Part shown: piece by piece, positions 25,013 to 33,959 of the stretch
Numbering within the stretch: the first letter of the stretch is position 1
How the letters are laid out: each line of letters starts with the position of its first letter
Notes under the pieces: generated by a model
What the model saw: the letters and a program-made list of their open reading frames with translations, nothing else
Told to the model about the DNA's origin: nothing
Databases searched by the model: none
NCBI RefSeq assembly: GCF_029626145.1
Contig: NZ_JARUBJ010000002.1
Coordinates: forward strand, 5,962,501 to 6,026,500
Direction: 5' to 3'
DNA: 64,000 nt
Source of the DNA: Micromonospora sp. WMMD961
Lineage (GTDB): Bacteria; Actinomycetota; Actinomycetes; Mycobacteriales; Micromonosporaceae
Program-made: the position numbers and the translations under genes

Positions 25013-26476
25013 TCATGATGCCGGCCACCCGACGCCGTCACCATTCACGTTAGCGGAGTCGGCGGCCCGCCAGATTGCGGGGTGCCGATCCCATCCGTCA
25101 CTGGAGTCCTCCAGTTGCGCAGCGGTCGCGATCAGCCGCGCGTCGTCACCGTACCGGCCGGTGAGCAGCACCCCGACGGGCAGTCCGTCGGTGGTGCTGC
25201 CCACCGGCAGGGAGACGGAGGGGTCACCGGTGACGTTGAAGATGGCGCAGTAGGGCGAGAAGCGGCGTTGCCGGTCGAAGTCGGCCGCCGGGTCACCATC
25301 GGCGGTGAACCAGCCCACGGGTGCCTGCGGGGCCGCCAGGGTGGGGCAGAGCAGCAGATCGACCCCGGCGGTGCGGCGGGCGCCGAGGCGGACCTGCGCC
25401 TGCAACTCTCCCAGCGTGGCGGCGAGCGTGCCGGCGCTGATCTCGGCACCCCGGGCGCGCATCAGCCGGGTCAACGGCAGCAGCTCCGCTTCCCGTTGCG
25501 GGGGCACCGGGGCGAGCGCCAACACGTACCAGAGGATCTCGAACAGCGGCCACACCGCGGGCGTGAGCGGCGGCGGCACCTCGACCACCTCGTGCCCGGC
25601 GGCGGCGAGCAGCGCGGCGGCGGCGTCCACGGCGGCCACGCAGTCGGGGTGCACCGGCTCGTCGGCGAGCATCGGCGTGGTGAACCGGCCGATCCGCAGC
25701 GGGCCGGGATCGGCCCGCCTCGCCACGGCCAGATAGCCGTCGGAGGGCGCGGGCGGCGACAGGTAGGGCTCGCCGGGCACCGGCACGGCCATGACGTCGA
25801 GCAGCGCGGCGACGTCGGCAACGGTCCGCCCGAGCGGGCCACTGGTGGGCAGGCCGAACGCGCCGGAGCCGACCGGCCCGCCGGAGACCAGGCCGCGGCT
25901 GGGCTTGTAGCCGACCAGGCCGCAGAGCGACGCCGGGACGCGCAGCGAGCCGCCACCGTCGGAGCCCTGGGCGACCGGGACCAGCCCGGCGGCCACCGCC
26001 GCGGCGGCCCCGCCGCTGGACCCACCCGCGGTGTACGCCAACTGCCACGGGTTGCGGGCGGGCGGAGCGACCCGACCCTCCGAGTAGAGCGAGCACCCCA
26101 ACTCGGAGGTGGTCGTCTTGCCCAGACTCACCAGGCCGGCGGCCTTGATGAACCGGACCACGTCGGCGTCGACCGGTGGGACGAAGTCGAGGAAGGCCGC
26201 CGAACCGAAGGTGGTACGGACCCCGGCGGTGAGGGTCAGGTCCTTGATCGCGGTCGGCACGCCGTGCAGTGGACCGCGCCCGTCGGCGGGGGCGGCGTCG
26301 GCGGCGAGGGCGGCCTCCCGGGCCAGGTCCGGAGTGACGGTGACGAACGCGCCCACGGTGTCACCGAGGGCGGTCACCCGCCGCAGGTGGTGCTCGACCA
26401 ACTCGACGCTGGACAGCTCGCCGCGCGCGACGGCGGCGGCCTGCTCCAAGGCGGTCAGGTCGTGCGGCTCGGCCAT
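25013..26476 (-). CDS. Amidase-signature family hydrolase
   Basis: The 487-residue protein starts at ATG 26476 (MAEPHDLTALEQ). The Ser-cisSer-Lys catalytic elements are visible: Lys78 in GVPTAIKDL, the cis-Ser in TAGGSSGGAAAAVAAG (about 153-154) and the nucleophile Ser177 in GSDGGGSLRVPA. Members hydrolyse various amides, so the substrate cannot be inferred. It lies directly downstream of the tryptophan-catabolic operon on the same strand but beyond a strong hairpin. It is the only amide hydrolase near that operon, which has no obvious formamidase. Confidence 0.88.
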   Translation of the reverse strand: MAEPHDLTALEQAAAVARGELSSVELVEHHLRRVTALGDTVGAFVTVTPDLAREAALAADAAPADGRGPLHGVPTAIKDLTLTAGVRTTFGSAAFLDFVPPVDADVVRFIKAAGLVSLGKTTTSELGCSLYSEGRVAPPARNPWQLAYTAGGSSGGAAAAVAAGLVPVAQGSDGGGSLRVPASLCGLVGYKPSRGLVSGGPVGSGAFGLPTSGPLGRTVADVAALLDVMAVPVPGEPYLSPPAPSDGYLAVARRADPGPLRIGRFTTPMLADEPVHPDCVAAVDAAAALLAAAGHEVVEVPPPLTPAVWPLFEILWYVLALAPVPPQREAELLPLTRLMRARGAEISAGTLAATLGELQAQVRLGARRTAGVDLLLCPTLAAPQAPVGWFTADGDPAADFDRQRRFSPYCAIFNVTGDPSVSLPVGSTTDGLPVGVLLTGRYGDDARLIATAAQLEDSSDGWDRHPAIWRAADSANVNGDGVGWPAS

Positions 26477-26580
26477 CCCGCCATCCTGCCGGTCGCCGGC
26501 GCTTGGCGCAGCCGACACGCGCTGCCGCCCGAAAACGGACCAACCGGACCCCGGCGTGGTTCTACGCCACGCCGGCCCGC

Positions 26581-26629
26581 GGATCTTGGAAAGTTTCCGT
26601 TACGCGAGAACGGAAACTGTCCAAGATCT
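26581..26629 (-). terminator. Terminator of the tryptophan-catabolic operon
   Basis: Arms 26581-26601 and 26609-26629 pair over 19 of 21 bp with a 7-nt loop, 2 nt after the last stop codon of the operon. It is AT-richer than other hairpins here. Confidence 0.75.
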
Positions 26630-26631
26630 GC

Positions 26632-27657
26632 TTACGCCACGGGTGCGGGATCCTTCACCTTGCCGAGGAAGCGCAGAGCGTTGCCGGACGAGATCTTGTC
26701 GCGCTGGGTGTCGGTGAGGAAGTCGGCGTCGCGGACCACCGCACCGGCCGGACGTTCACCCAGCGGGTACGGGTAGTCGCTGCCGACCAGCACCCGGTCC
26801 TCCCCCATCGTGTCGACCAGCAGCCGCAGCGCGGGCGCCGCGAAGACCACCGAGTCGACGCTGAACCGGTCGACGTAGCTGCTGGGCGGGGCGACCGACG
26901 CGCCACGGACCAGGTCGCCCCGGCGGTGCCAGGCGTTGTCGGCGCGGCCCAGCCAGAACGGGAAGCTGCCACCGCCGTGCGCGAAGCAGATCCGCAGCGA
27001 CTCGGGCACCCGGTCGAAGACGCCGCCCAGGATCATCGCCAGCACCGACAGGTGCGTCTCGGCGGGCATCCCGGTGAGCCAACGGGCCATCCAGCGGTCC
27101 AGTCGCGGACCGTCCGGCATGTCCCACGGGTGGACGAAGACGGGCGCACCCACCTCGGCGCAGTGCTGCAGGAAGGTGACCACACCTTCGTCGTCCAGAT
27201 CCCGGTCGCCGACGTGGTTGCCGATCTCCACACCCACGTGTCCGGCGGCCAGGCTGCGATCCAGTTCGGCGCAGGCGGCGTCCGGGTCCTGGAGCGGCAC
27301 CTGGCAGAACGGCACCAGTCGGTCGCCACCGGCGGCGGTGACCTCCAGGGTCAGGTCGTTGAAGATCCGGGCGACCTTCACCGCCTGGTCGGCCGGGCGG
27401 TCGTAGCTGAAGAAGACCGGCGTGGGCGAGACCACCTGCACGTCCACGCCGTCGGCGTCCATGTCGGCCAGTCGGCGGGACGCGTCCCAGCACTCGGCGC
27501 CGACCGGGCGGAACTCCGTCTCCCCCACCATGATCATGGCGGCGCGCTCGGAGTCGACCCGTAGCCACGGCCAGCCGGACCCACCGCACGCCGCGCCGAG
27601 GTCCGGCCACCCCTTCGGTACGACGTGCGTGTGCACGTCGACCACACCTGCGCGCAT
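26632..27657 (-). CDS. nbaD: 2-amino-3-carboxymuconate-6-semialdehyde decarboxylase (ACMSD)
   Basis: The 341-residue amidohydrolase-2 family enzyme starts at ATG 27657, overlapping the dioxygenase stop (ATGA). The N-terminal metal motif is VDVHTHVVPKG, the central histidines are in VFVHPWDMP and CFAHGGGSFPF, and the metal Asp is in VLVGSDYPYPLG. It decarboxylates the ring-cleavage product of 3-hydroxyanthranilate, diverting it from quinolinate towards 2-aminomuconate semialdehyde. It is the last gene of the operon. Confidence 0.92.
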   Translation of the reverse strand: MRAGVVDVHTHVVPKGWPDLGAACGGSGWPWLRVDSERAAMIMVGETEFRPVGAECWDASRRLADMDADGVDVQVVSPTPVFFSYDRPADQAVKVARIFNDLTLEVTAAGGDRLVPFCQVPLQDPDAACAELDRSLAAGHVGVEIGNHVGDRDLDDEGVVTFLQHCAEVGAPVFVHPWDMPDGPRLDRWMARWLTGMPAETHLSVLAMILGGVFDRVPESLRICFAHGGGSFPFWLGRADNAWHRRGDLVRGASVAPPSSYVDRFSVDSVVFAAPALRLLVDTMGEDRVLVGSDYPYPLGERPAGAVVRDADFLTDTQRDKISSGNALRFLGKVKDPAPVA

Positions 27658-28181
27658 CAGCCCTTGCCCGGGTGCAGCGTGCCGCAGTTGGCGCAGGTAC
27701 GCGCCGCCTCGTCGGCGTAGAACGCCTGGAACACCGGCGGCAGGTCGGCGGCGATGTCGCGAACCTGCAACTCCACCTCGTGCACCTTGTTGCCGCACTC
27801 CGGGCAGTACCACTGGAACGTCTCCAGCGTGCCCTCCTCACGGACCCGCTCGACGACCACACCGATCGAGCCGGCCTCCGGCCGCTGCGGCGAGTGCGGG
27901 GTGTTGCGCGGCAACATCCACATCTGACCCTCGCGCACGTGCACCGTACGCGGCCCCTCCGGGGTGACCAGGTTGATGTGCATGTTGCCCTTCACCTGGT
28001 AGAAGAACTCCTCGTACGGGTCCACGTGGAAGTCGGTGCGCTGGTTGGGCCCGCCCACCACCATCACGATGAAGTCGTCCCCGCCGGGGAACATCTCCTT
28101 GTTGCCCACCGGCGGCTTCAACAGGTGCTGGTTGTCCGCGATCCAACCGGGAAAGCTGAACGGTTCGGCGATCTCACTCAC
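27657..28181 (-). CDS. nbaC: 3-hydroxyanthranilate 3,4-dioxygenase
   Basis: The 174-residue cupin starts at GTG 28181 with GGGAGG six bases upstream and overlaps the deaminase stop. The Fe(II) ligands His52, Glu58 and His96 are in RTDFHVDPYEEFF and LPRNTPHSPQR. The rubredoxin-like C-terminal iron site of the bacterial enzymes is present as CPEC (126, 129) and CANC (163, 166). It opens the ring of 3-hydroxyanthranilate. It sits between the deaminase and ACMS decarboxylase genes. Confidence 0.95.
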   Translation of the reverse strand: MSEIAEPFSFPGWIADNQHLLKPPVGNKEMFPGGDDFIVMVVGGPNQRTDFHVDPYEEFFYQVKGNMHINLVTPEGPRTVHVREGQMWMLPRNTPHSPQRPEAGSIGVVVERVREEGTLETFQWYCPECGNKVHEVELQVRDIAADLPPVFQAFYADEAARTCANCGTLHPGKG

Positions 28182-28609
28182 GACTGACCTCCCGCAGGAA
28201 GAAGGGCCACGGCCTGGATCTCGATGAGCAGGTGCGGGTGCGGCAACTGGTGCACCGCCACCGTGGTGCGGGTCGGTCCGGACGCGTCGAAGAACTCCGC
28301 CCACACCTCGTTGTAACCACCGAAATCGTTCATGTTGACCAGGTACGACGTCACCTGCACGAGGTCGGTGAGGTCCGCGCCGACGGACCGCAGCAGATCG
28401 CCGATGTTCTCGATCACGGCCCGCGTCTGCGCCCGGATGTCGAGGTTCGTCGTACCGAACTCGTCGACCGACACACCGGCGAAGCTGTTGTCCGGCCGAC
28501 GCGACGACGTACCCGAGACGAAGACGAACCCACCCGCCACCTTGACGTGCGGAAACGCCCCCCGAGGAACGGCCTTGCCGGCCACCACCCGAGCGCCATC
28601 GACACTCAT
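28178..28609 (-). CDS. nbaF: RidA-family deaminase, probable 2-aminomuconate deaminase
   Basis: The 143-residue protein is a YjgF/YER057c/UK114 (RidA) fold member: VKVAGGFVFVSGTSSRRPD near the N-terminus, the conserved Arg in GPTRTTVAVHQLP and Glu in HLLIEIQAVA. In 3-hydroxyanthranilate meta-cleavage operons this family supplies 2-aminomuconate deaminase, which releases ammonia. It overlaps the dioxygenase start by 4 bp, and its own ATG overlaps the stop of a short repeat ORF (ATGA). Confidence 0.85.
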   Translation of the reverse strand: MSVDGARVVAGKAVPRGAFPHVKVAGGFVFVSGTSSRRPDNSFAGVSVDEFGTTNLDIRAQTRAVIENIGDLLRSVGADLTDLVQVTSYLVNMNDFGGYNEVWAEFFDASGPTRTTVAVHQLPHPHLLIEIQAVALLPAGGQS

Positions 28610-28815
28610 GACAACCCTCCCCCGGGCGCCGCCGTGCGGACCGCGACCAGGTCAGGGGTTCCGGGCAGCCCGACCGGCGCAGGGATCAAGCCTGACCGCC
28701 CGGAGCCGGTCGGGCTGCCCGGAACCCCCACGCCACCGATAAGGGTCGGGCTGCCCGGAACCCCCACGCCACCGATCACGGTCGGGCCGCCCGGAACCCC
28801 CACCACCGCGCTCAC
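28606..28815 (-). CDS. Short VPGSPT-repeat ORF bridging two operon genes
   Basis: This 69-codon frame starts at a GTG that overlaps the stop codon of the decarboxylase gene (GTGA at 28815-28812). It ends with a TGA that overlaps the ATG of the RidA gene (ATGA at 28609-28606). Its product repeats VPGSPTLIGGVG three times (one degenerate) and carries the GGGGGAGGG that serves as the RidA ribosome-binding site. It could be a peptide of unknown role or simply a translated linker that keeps the genes coupled. No homology is recognised. Confidence 0.45.
   Translation of the reverse strand: MSAVVGVPGGPTVIGGVGVPGSPTLIGGVGVPGSPTGSGRSGLIPAPVGLPGTPDLVAVRTAAPGGGLS
28708..28815. repeat. 36-bp tandem repeat, three copies
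   Basis: The unit begins GGTCGGGCTGCCCGGAACCC at 28708, 28744 and 28780. The first two copies are nearly identical and the third diverges at its end. Thirty-six bases equal twelve codons, so the short minus-strand frame stays open through all copies. Confidence 0.9.
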
Positions 28816-29585
28816 GACGCAGCCCGCAGCGACGCCGTGCCGAGCTTCTCGACGACGGCGCGGACATGCGTGCCCGGACGCAGCGGAACGGCAGCGGTGG
28901 CCGCGCCGGCCAGGAAGACCCAACCCGACTCCAACCGCACCCCGTGCCGGCCGGCCAGTCGGATGCCCTCGTCGAGCGCCCGACGGGGGTCACCGAGGAT
29001 CGCGGCCGTCGAGCCGACCTGCGCGACCCGTCCGTCGACCTCCAGCAGGACGCCCAGGTTGTCCAGGCCCGCCGGCACCGGCGACCACGGCCCGATCACG
29101 AACGCGGCGGCGGAGGTGTTGTCGGCGATCACGTCCGGCAGCGAGAAGCGGAAGTCCGCGTACCGGGAGTCGATCAGCTCGATGGCCGGGGCGACCGCGC
29201 GGACCGCGTCGGCGAAGTCGCCGACCGGTTCACCGGGCTCGGGCAGCCGGTCCAGCAGGAAGGCCACCTCCGGCTCGACCCGGGGGTGGATGTACGCGGA
29301 CGGGTCCACCACGCCACCGTCGGGCACCCGCATCACGTCGGTGAGCCGCCCCCAGATCACCTCGTCCACGCCGACCTGGGCCATCTTCGCCCTGCTGGTC
29401 AGCCCCATCTTCAGCCCGACGAGCCGCTCACCCGCGTCGACGCGGCGCTGGAGCAGCGCGGCCTGCACGGCGTACGCGGCGTCGACGTCCAGGCCGGTCT
29501 CGGCGGCGAGCTGTGGGATCGCGGTGGCCGTGTCGGCCGCTGCCCCCAACTTCTCGGCGATTCCCGCGATGTCCGGTCCGATCAT
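28812..29585 (-). CDS. nbaG: 4-oxalocrotonate decarboxylase
   Basis: The 257-residue protein belongs to the hydratase/decarboxylase branch of the fumarylacetoacetase superfamily. VGLKMGLTSRAKMAQVGV, VPDGGVVD and IHPRVEPEVAFLL match DmpH (4-oxalocrotonate decarboxylase) better than the hydratase paralogue encoded at 31632-32429. It needs Mg2+ and usually works in complex with that hydratase, giving 2-oxopent-4-enoate. Its ATG overlaps the aldolase stop by 4 bp. Confidence 0.88.
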   Translation of the reverse strand: MIGPDIAGIAEKLGAAADTATAIPQLAAETGLDVDAAYAVQAALLQRRVDAGERLVGLKMGLTSRAKMAQVGVDEVIWGRLTDVMRVPDGGVVDPSAYIHPRVEPEVAFLLDRLPEPGEPVGDFADAVRAVAPAIELIDSRYADFRFSLPDVIADNTSAAAFVIGPWSPVPAGLDNLGVLLEVDGRVAQVGSTAAILGDPRRALDEGIRLAGRHGVRLESGWVFLAGAATAAVPLRPGTHVRAVVEKLGTASLRAAS

Positions 29586-30706
29586 GCTGCGCCACCTTTC
29601 GTTCGCGACTGCGGGGCTCGCAAACCCGGCTCACTCCTCGCGCTCGCCGCCTGCTCCTTGCCGGCCAGGTCGAGTGCGACGTCCACGATCATGTCCTCCT
29701 GGCCACCGACCATCCGGCGGCGGCCCAACTCGACCAGGATCGACCGGACGTCCACCCCGTACTTCGCCGACGCCCGCTCGGCGTGCCGCAGGAAGCTGGA
29801 GTAGACCCCGGCGTACCCCAGGGAGAGCGTCTCCCGGTCTACCTGGACCGGCCGGTCCTGCAACGGGCGGACGATGTCGTCGGCCGCGTCCATCAGCGCG
29901 AACACGTCGCAGCCGTGCTTCCAGCCGTGCAGCTCGGCGACCGCGACGAAGACCTCCAGTGGGGCGTTGCCGGCGCCCGCGCCCATGCCGGCGAGGGAGG
30001 CGTCGACGCGGACCGTCCGGCCGTGGGCTGCGTCCGGGCCGGCCGGCGCGGAGCCGGTGACCCGGCCGTGTTCGACGGCGAGCACGCTGTTGGCCACCCC
30101 GAGCGACAGGTTGTGGTGCGCGTGGATGCCGATCTGCGTCTCTGGTGCGAGGACCTGCCGGTACGCGTCGACCCGCTGCGCCACGTCGGACATCAGCAGC
30201 CGGCCGCCGGAGTCGGTGACGTAGACGCAGTGCGCGCCGTACGACTCCATCAGCTTGGCCTGCCCGGCCAACCCGGCCGGATCGTTCATGTGCGACATCA
30301 TCAGGAACCCGGCCACGTCCATGCCGTTCTCCCGGGCCCAGGAGATGTGCTGGGCGGAGATGTCCGCCTCGGTGCAGTGGGTGGCGATCCGCACGCTGGT
30401 CACGCCGAGCGCCTTGGCGGCCTTCAGGTCGGCGATGGTGCCGATGCCGGGCAGCAGCAGCGTGGTCAGCTTCGCCGTGGTCAGCACCTCGGCGGCGGCG
30501 GAGATCCACTCGGCGTCGCTGGCCGCGCCGTGGCCGTAGTTGACGCTGGAACCGGCGAGCCCGTCGCCGTGCGCCACCTCGATGGCGGCTACCCCGGCGG
30601 CGTCCAGCGAGGCGGCGATCGTCCGCACCTGGTCGACCGTGTACCGGTGGGCGATGGCGTGCATGCCGTCGCGCAGCGTCACGTCCTGGATGTAGAGGTC
30701 GGTCAC
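29582..30706 (-). CDS. dmpG: 4-hydroxy-2-oxovalerate aldolase
   Basis: The 374-residue enzyme has the HMGL-like TIM-barrel start LYIQDVTLRDGMHAIAHRY with its metal-binding Asp, and GIHAHHNLSLGVANS with the His pair of the Mn2+ site. The C-terminal communication domain includes GRRRMVGGQEDMIVDVAL. It cleaves 4-hydroxy-2-oxovalerate to pyruvate and acetaldehyde and channels the aldehyde to DmpF. It overlaps the DmpF gene by 4 bp, the normal tandem arrangement. Confidence 0.95.
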   Translation of the reverse strand: MTDLYIQDVTLRDGMHAIAHRYTVDQVRTIAASLDAAGVAAIEVAHGDGLAGSSVNYGHGAASDAEWISAAAEVLTTAKLTTLLLPGIGTIADLKAAKALGVTSVRIATHCTEADISAQHISWARENGMDVAGFLMMSHMNDPAGLAGQAKLMESYGAHCVYVTDSGGRLLMSDVAQRVDAYRQVLAPETQIGIHAHHNLSLGVANSVLAVEHGRVTGSAPAGPDAAHGRTVRVDASLAGMGAGAGNAPLEVFVAVAELHGWKHGCDVFALMDAADDIVRPLQDRPVQVDRETLSLGYAGVYSSFLRHAERASAKYGVDVRSILVELGRRRMVGGQEDMIVDVALDLAGKEQAASARSEPGLRAPQSRTKGGAA

Positions 30707-31635
30707 GCCACCGCTCCCGTCGACCGCAGGGCAACCAACCGCTCCGCGGTACGCAGCGCGGCGGAGGTCATGATGTCCAGGTTGCCGGCGTACGCAGGCA
30801 GGTAGTGCCCGGCTCCGGAGACCTCCAGGAAGACCGACACCTGCAACGCGGTGAGCTGCCGCCCGAGCGTCGGCAGGTACGCCTCGACCCGGTCGAACTG
30901 CACGTCCTGCTTGAGCCGGTAACCGGGGACGTACTCCTGCACCGTCGCCACCATGTCGGCCACCGAGGCGGCGATGGCGTCGGTGTCGGCGTCGGCGTCC
31001 GGGCAGAGGCAGTAGACGGTGTCCCGCATCAGCAGCGGCGGGTCCGCCGGGTTCAGCACGATGATCGCCTTGCCCCGTTCGGCCCCGCCCACCACCTCGA
31101 TGGCCCGGGCCGTGGTCTCGGTGAACTCGTCGATGTTGGCCCGGGTGCCCGGACCGGCGGACTTCGAGGCGATCGAGGCGACGATCTCCCCGTACGCCAC
31201 CGGGGTGACCCGACGGACGGCGGCGACGATCGGCACCGTGGCCTGCCCGCCGCAGGTCACCATGTTGACGTTCGGTTCGCGCAGGTGCTCGTCGAGGTTG
31301 ACCGGCGGCACCACGTACGGGCCGAGCGCGGCCGGGGTCAGGTCGACCACCGTACGGCCGTGTGCGCGCAGCACCTCGTCGTGACGTCGGTGGGCGCCGG
31401 CCGAGGTGGCGTCGAAGACCAGTTCGACGTCGGCGAACTCGGGCATCGCGACGAGCCCCTCGACGCCCTCGGCGGTGGTGGCGACGCCGAGCCGGCGGGC
31501 CCGCGCCAAGCCGTCGGAGGCCGGGTCGATGCCGGCCATCGCCACGATGCGCAGGCTGTCGCTCAGCCGCAGCACCTTGATCATCAGGTCGGTCCCGATG
31601 TTTCCCGATCCCAGCACCGCCACGTCAGTGGTCAC
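30703..31635 (-). CDS. dmpF: Acetaldehyde dehydrogenase (acetylating)
   Basis: The 310-residue enzyme has an N-terminal Rossmann motif (VLGSGNIGTDLMIK) and the catalytic Cys in NMVTCGGQATVPIV. It oxidises the channelled acetaldehyde to acetyl-CoA with NAD+. The GTG start overlaps the hydratase stop (GTGA) and the stop overlaps the aldolase start, which fits a stoichiometric DmpFG complex. It is the final oxidation step of the operon pathway. Confidence 0.95.
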   Translation of the reverse strand: MTTDVAVLGSGNIGTDLMIKVLRLSDSLRIVAMAGIDPASDGLARARRLGVATTAEGVEGLVAMPEFADVELVFDATSAGAHRRHDEVLRAHGRTVVDLTPAALGPYVVPPVNLDEHLREPNVNMVTCGGQATVPIVAAVRRVTPVAYGEIVASIASKSAGPGTRANIDEFTETTARAIEVVGGAERGKAIIVLNPADPPLLMRDTVYCLCPDADADTDAIAASVADMVATVQEYVPGYRLKQDVQFDRVEAYLPTLGRQLTALQVSVFLEVSGAGHYLPAYAGNLDIMTSAALRTAERLVALRSTGAVA

Positions 31636-32429
31636 TGTTCGCCCCTGTCACTGAAGGATGTGCGCACCGAGCCGAGCCCGGAGATCCGTGCCTCGTACGC
31701 GGCCCCCGGGGTGACCGGGACCATCGGGCCGAGCGCCCCGGAGAGCACCACGTCCCCGGCGCGCAGCGGGTCACCGGCGCGGGCGAGGGTGCCGGCCAGC
31801 CAGTTCAGAGCGTGCAGCGGGTTGCCCAGGCAGGCCGCGCCGGCTCCCACCGAAACCGGCTCACCGGCGTGCTCCAGCACCATTCCGCACAGCCGCAGGT
31901 CGACGTCGGCGAGCCGACGTGGTGTGGTGCCGAGCACGAAGAGCCCGCTGGAGGCGTTGTCGGCAACGGTGTCCACGATGGAGATGTCCCAGCCGGCGAT
32001 CCGTGAGTCGACGATCTCGATCGCCGGCAGCACGTGGTCGACGGCGCGGATCAGGTCGACCGTCGTGATCTGCGGGTCCGGTAGGTCCTTGTCGAGCACG
32101 AACGCGATCTCCGCCTCGACCCGCGGCTGGAGCAGCCGGTCGATGGGCACCTCGACCCCGTCGCCGACCGCCATGGCGTCGGTCAGCATGCCGAAGTCCG
32201 GTTGGAACACCCCGAAGGTCTCCTGCACCGCCCGGGAGGTCAGCCCGATCTTCGCGCCGACCCGACGTTCGCCACGGCCCTGCCAGGCCCGCGCCTGGAG
32301 CTGCTGCACGCGGTACGCGGACTCGACGTCCCCCTCCGGCAGCAGCCGCCCGCGCAGCGGTGGGCACGGCTTGCCGGTGCTGCGGGCGTCGGCCAGCTCC
32401 CGGTTGGCGGCCTCGATGTCAGCTTCCAT
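31632..32429 (-). CDS. dmpE: 2-oxopent-4-enoate hydratase
   Basis: The 265-residue protein is a paralogue of the decarboxylase encoded at 28812-29585. VGAKIGLTSRAVQETFGVFQPDFGMLTDAM and EAEIAFVLDKDL match the DmpE hydratase type. It hydrates 2-oxopent-4-enoate to 4-hydroxy-2-oxovalerate for the aldolase. It starts 21 bp after the semialdehyde dehydrogenase gene with GAGGGAGCGG as ribosome-binding site, the longest internal gap in the operon besides the linker ORF. Confidence 0.9.
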   Translation of the reverse strand: MEADIEAANRELADARSTGKPCPPLRGRLLPEGDVESAYRVQQLQARAWQGRGERRVGAKIGLTSRAVQETFGVFQPDFGMLTDAMAVGDGVEVPIDRLLQPRVEAEIAFVLDKDLPDPQITTVDLIRAVDHVLPAIEIVDSRIAGWDISIVDTVADNASSGLFVLGTTPRRLADVDLRLCGMVLEHAGEPVSVGAGAACLGNPLHALNWLAGTLARAGDPLRAGDVVLSGALGPMVPVTPGAAYEARISGLGSVRTSFSDRGEQ

Positions 32430-32450
32430 TGCCCGCTCCCTCGCTACGGC

Positions 32451-33959
32451 TCACGACAGGTCCACGCAGACGTTGGTGAGTTCGGAGTAGAAGTTCAACG
32501 AGTGCACGCCACCCTCCCGGCCGATGCCGGACGCCTTCACCCCGCCGAACGGGGTCCGCAGGTCACGCAGGAACCAGGTGTTGACCCAGACGATGCCGGC
32601 GTCCAGCCGGACGCCGGCCCGGTGCGCGACACCCACGTCCCGGGTCCACACGGTCGCCGCCAGGCCGTACTCGGTGCCGTTGGCCAGGCTGTACGCCTCG
32701 TCCTCGGTGTCGAACGGCGCCACGTGCACCACCGGCCCGAAGATCTCCTCCCGGTTGGTGCGGGCGTCCGGACCGAGCCCGGTGAGCACCGTCGGCTGCA
32801 CGTACGAACCGCCGTCGCGGGTGTCACCGAAGGTGGGCGTGCCGCCGCCGGTCAGCACCTCGGCGCCCTCGGCCCGGGCCAGGTCGTACGCGCCGAGCAC
32901 CTTCGCCCGATGCTGGTGGGAGATCAGCGGCATGGTGGCGGTCGCCTCGTCGGTCGGCCAGCCGTACGCCAGCTCGCCGGCCCTCTTCGCCAGCCGGGCG
33001 GTGAACTCCTCGAAGACCGGGCGCTGCACGTAGATGCGTTCGGTGCAGAGGCACACCTGACCGCCGTTGGTGAAGCTGGACCGCACCGAGCCGGCCACCG
33101 CGGCGTCGAGGTCGGAGTCGGCGAACACCAGGCCGGCGTTCTTGCCGCCCAACTCGAAGCTCACCGCCTTCACGCCGTCGGCGGCGGCCCGCATGATCGC
33201 GCCGCCGGTGGCCGACTCGCCGGTGAAGGTGATCGCGTCCACGCCCGGATGGCGGGTGAGGAACTCCCCCGCCGAGTCCGGCCCGAACCCGTGCACCAGG
33301 TTGAACACGCCCTCCGGTACACCTGCGGCGGCCATCACCTCGGCGAGCAGCGTCGCCGAGGCGGGCGTCTCCTCGCTGGGCTTGACCACCACGGCGTTGC
33401 CGCAGGCCAGCGCCGGGGCCACCTTCCAGGTGAGCAGCAGCAGCGGCAGGTTCCACGGCACGATGACAGCGACCACACCGACCGGCTTGCGCAACGCGTA
33501 GTTGAGCGCCCGGCCGCCGGTCGGTGTGACAGTCGTGAACGACTCGGTGGGCGCGGTCGCCACGATCTCCGCGAACGCCCGGAAGTTCGCCGCCCCACGG
33601 GGGATGTCCAGCGTGCGGGCCTGCGAGATGGACTTGCCGGTGTCGGCGACCTCGGCGGTGACCAGGTCGTCGAAGCGGCGCTCCAGCTCGTCGGCGACCC
33701 GGCGCAGCACCTCGGCCCGTTCCCGCTCGCCCATCCGGCCCCACGGGCCGCGCAGCGCCGCCCGGGCGGCGGCCACCGCGTCGTCCACGGTGGACTTCGA
33801 CGCCTCGACCACCTCGAAGACCTGTTCGCCGGTCACCGGGCTGGCCTTCGCGAACGTCGGCCCGCCGTCGACGAACTCACCGGCGACGAAGTTGCGCAGC
33901 CGCTGCGGGCCCGCCGGCGCGTGGCCGGCCATCAGTCGCGGATCCCACCGGCCGGTCAT
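32451..33959 (-). CDS. nbaE: 2-aminomuconate-6-semialdehyde dehydrogenase (ALDH family)
   Basis: The 502-residue aldehyde dehydrogenase starts at ATG 33959, overlapping the kmo stop. It shows the NAD-site motif VIVPWNLPLLLLTWK, the general-base Glu in VSFELGGKN and the catalytic Cys in NGGQVCLCTERI. Sequence alone fits either 2-hydroxymuconate- or 2-aminomuconate-semialdehyde dehydrogenase. The neighbouring dioxygenase and ACMS decarboxylase make the amino form the likely substrate. Confidence 0.9.
   Translation of the reverse strand: MTGRWDPRLMAGHAPAGPQRLRNFVAGEFVDGGPTFAKASPVTGEQVFEVVEASKSTVDDAVAAARAALRGPWGRMGERERAEVLRRVADELERRFDDLVTAEVADTGKSISQARTLDIPRGAANFRAFAEIVATAPTESFTTVTPTGGRALNYALRKPVGVVAVIVPWNLPLLLLTWKVAPALACGNAVVVKPSEETPASATLLAEVMAAAGVPEGVFNLVHGFGPDSAGEFLTRHPGVDAITFTGESATGGAIMRAAADGVKAVSFELGGKNAGLVFADSDLDAAVAGSVRSSFTNGGQVCLCTERIYVQRPVFEEFTARLAKRAGELAYGWPTDEATATMPLISHQHRAKVLGAYDLARAEGAEVLTGGGTPTFGDTRDGGSYVQPTVLTGLGPDARTNREEIFGPVVHVAPFDTEDEAYSLANGTEYGLAATVWTRDVGVAHRAGVRLDAGIVWVNTWFLRDLRTPFGGVKASGIGREGGVHSLNFYSELTNVCVDLS

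Noticed and set aside
25013..26476. Amidase as the missing kynurenine formamidase
   Set aside because: Position is suggestive, but the amidase-signature family is not the usual formamidase family and a strong terminator separates it from the operon; left as a testable idea only.
28708..28815. 36-bp repeats as a CRISPR array
   Set aside because: Units are directly abutting without unique spacers, and no cas genes are near; they are tandem repeats within an operon.
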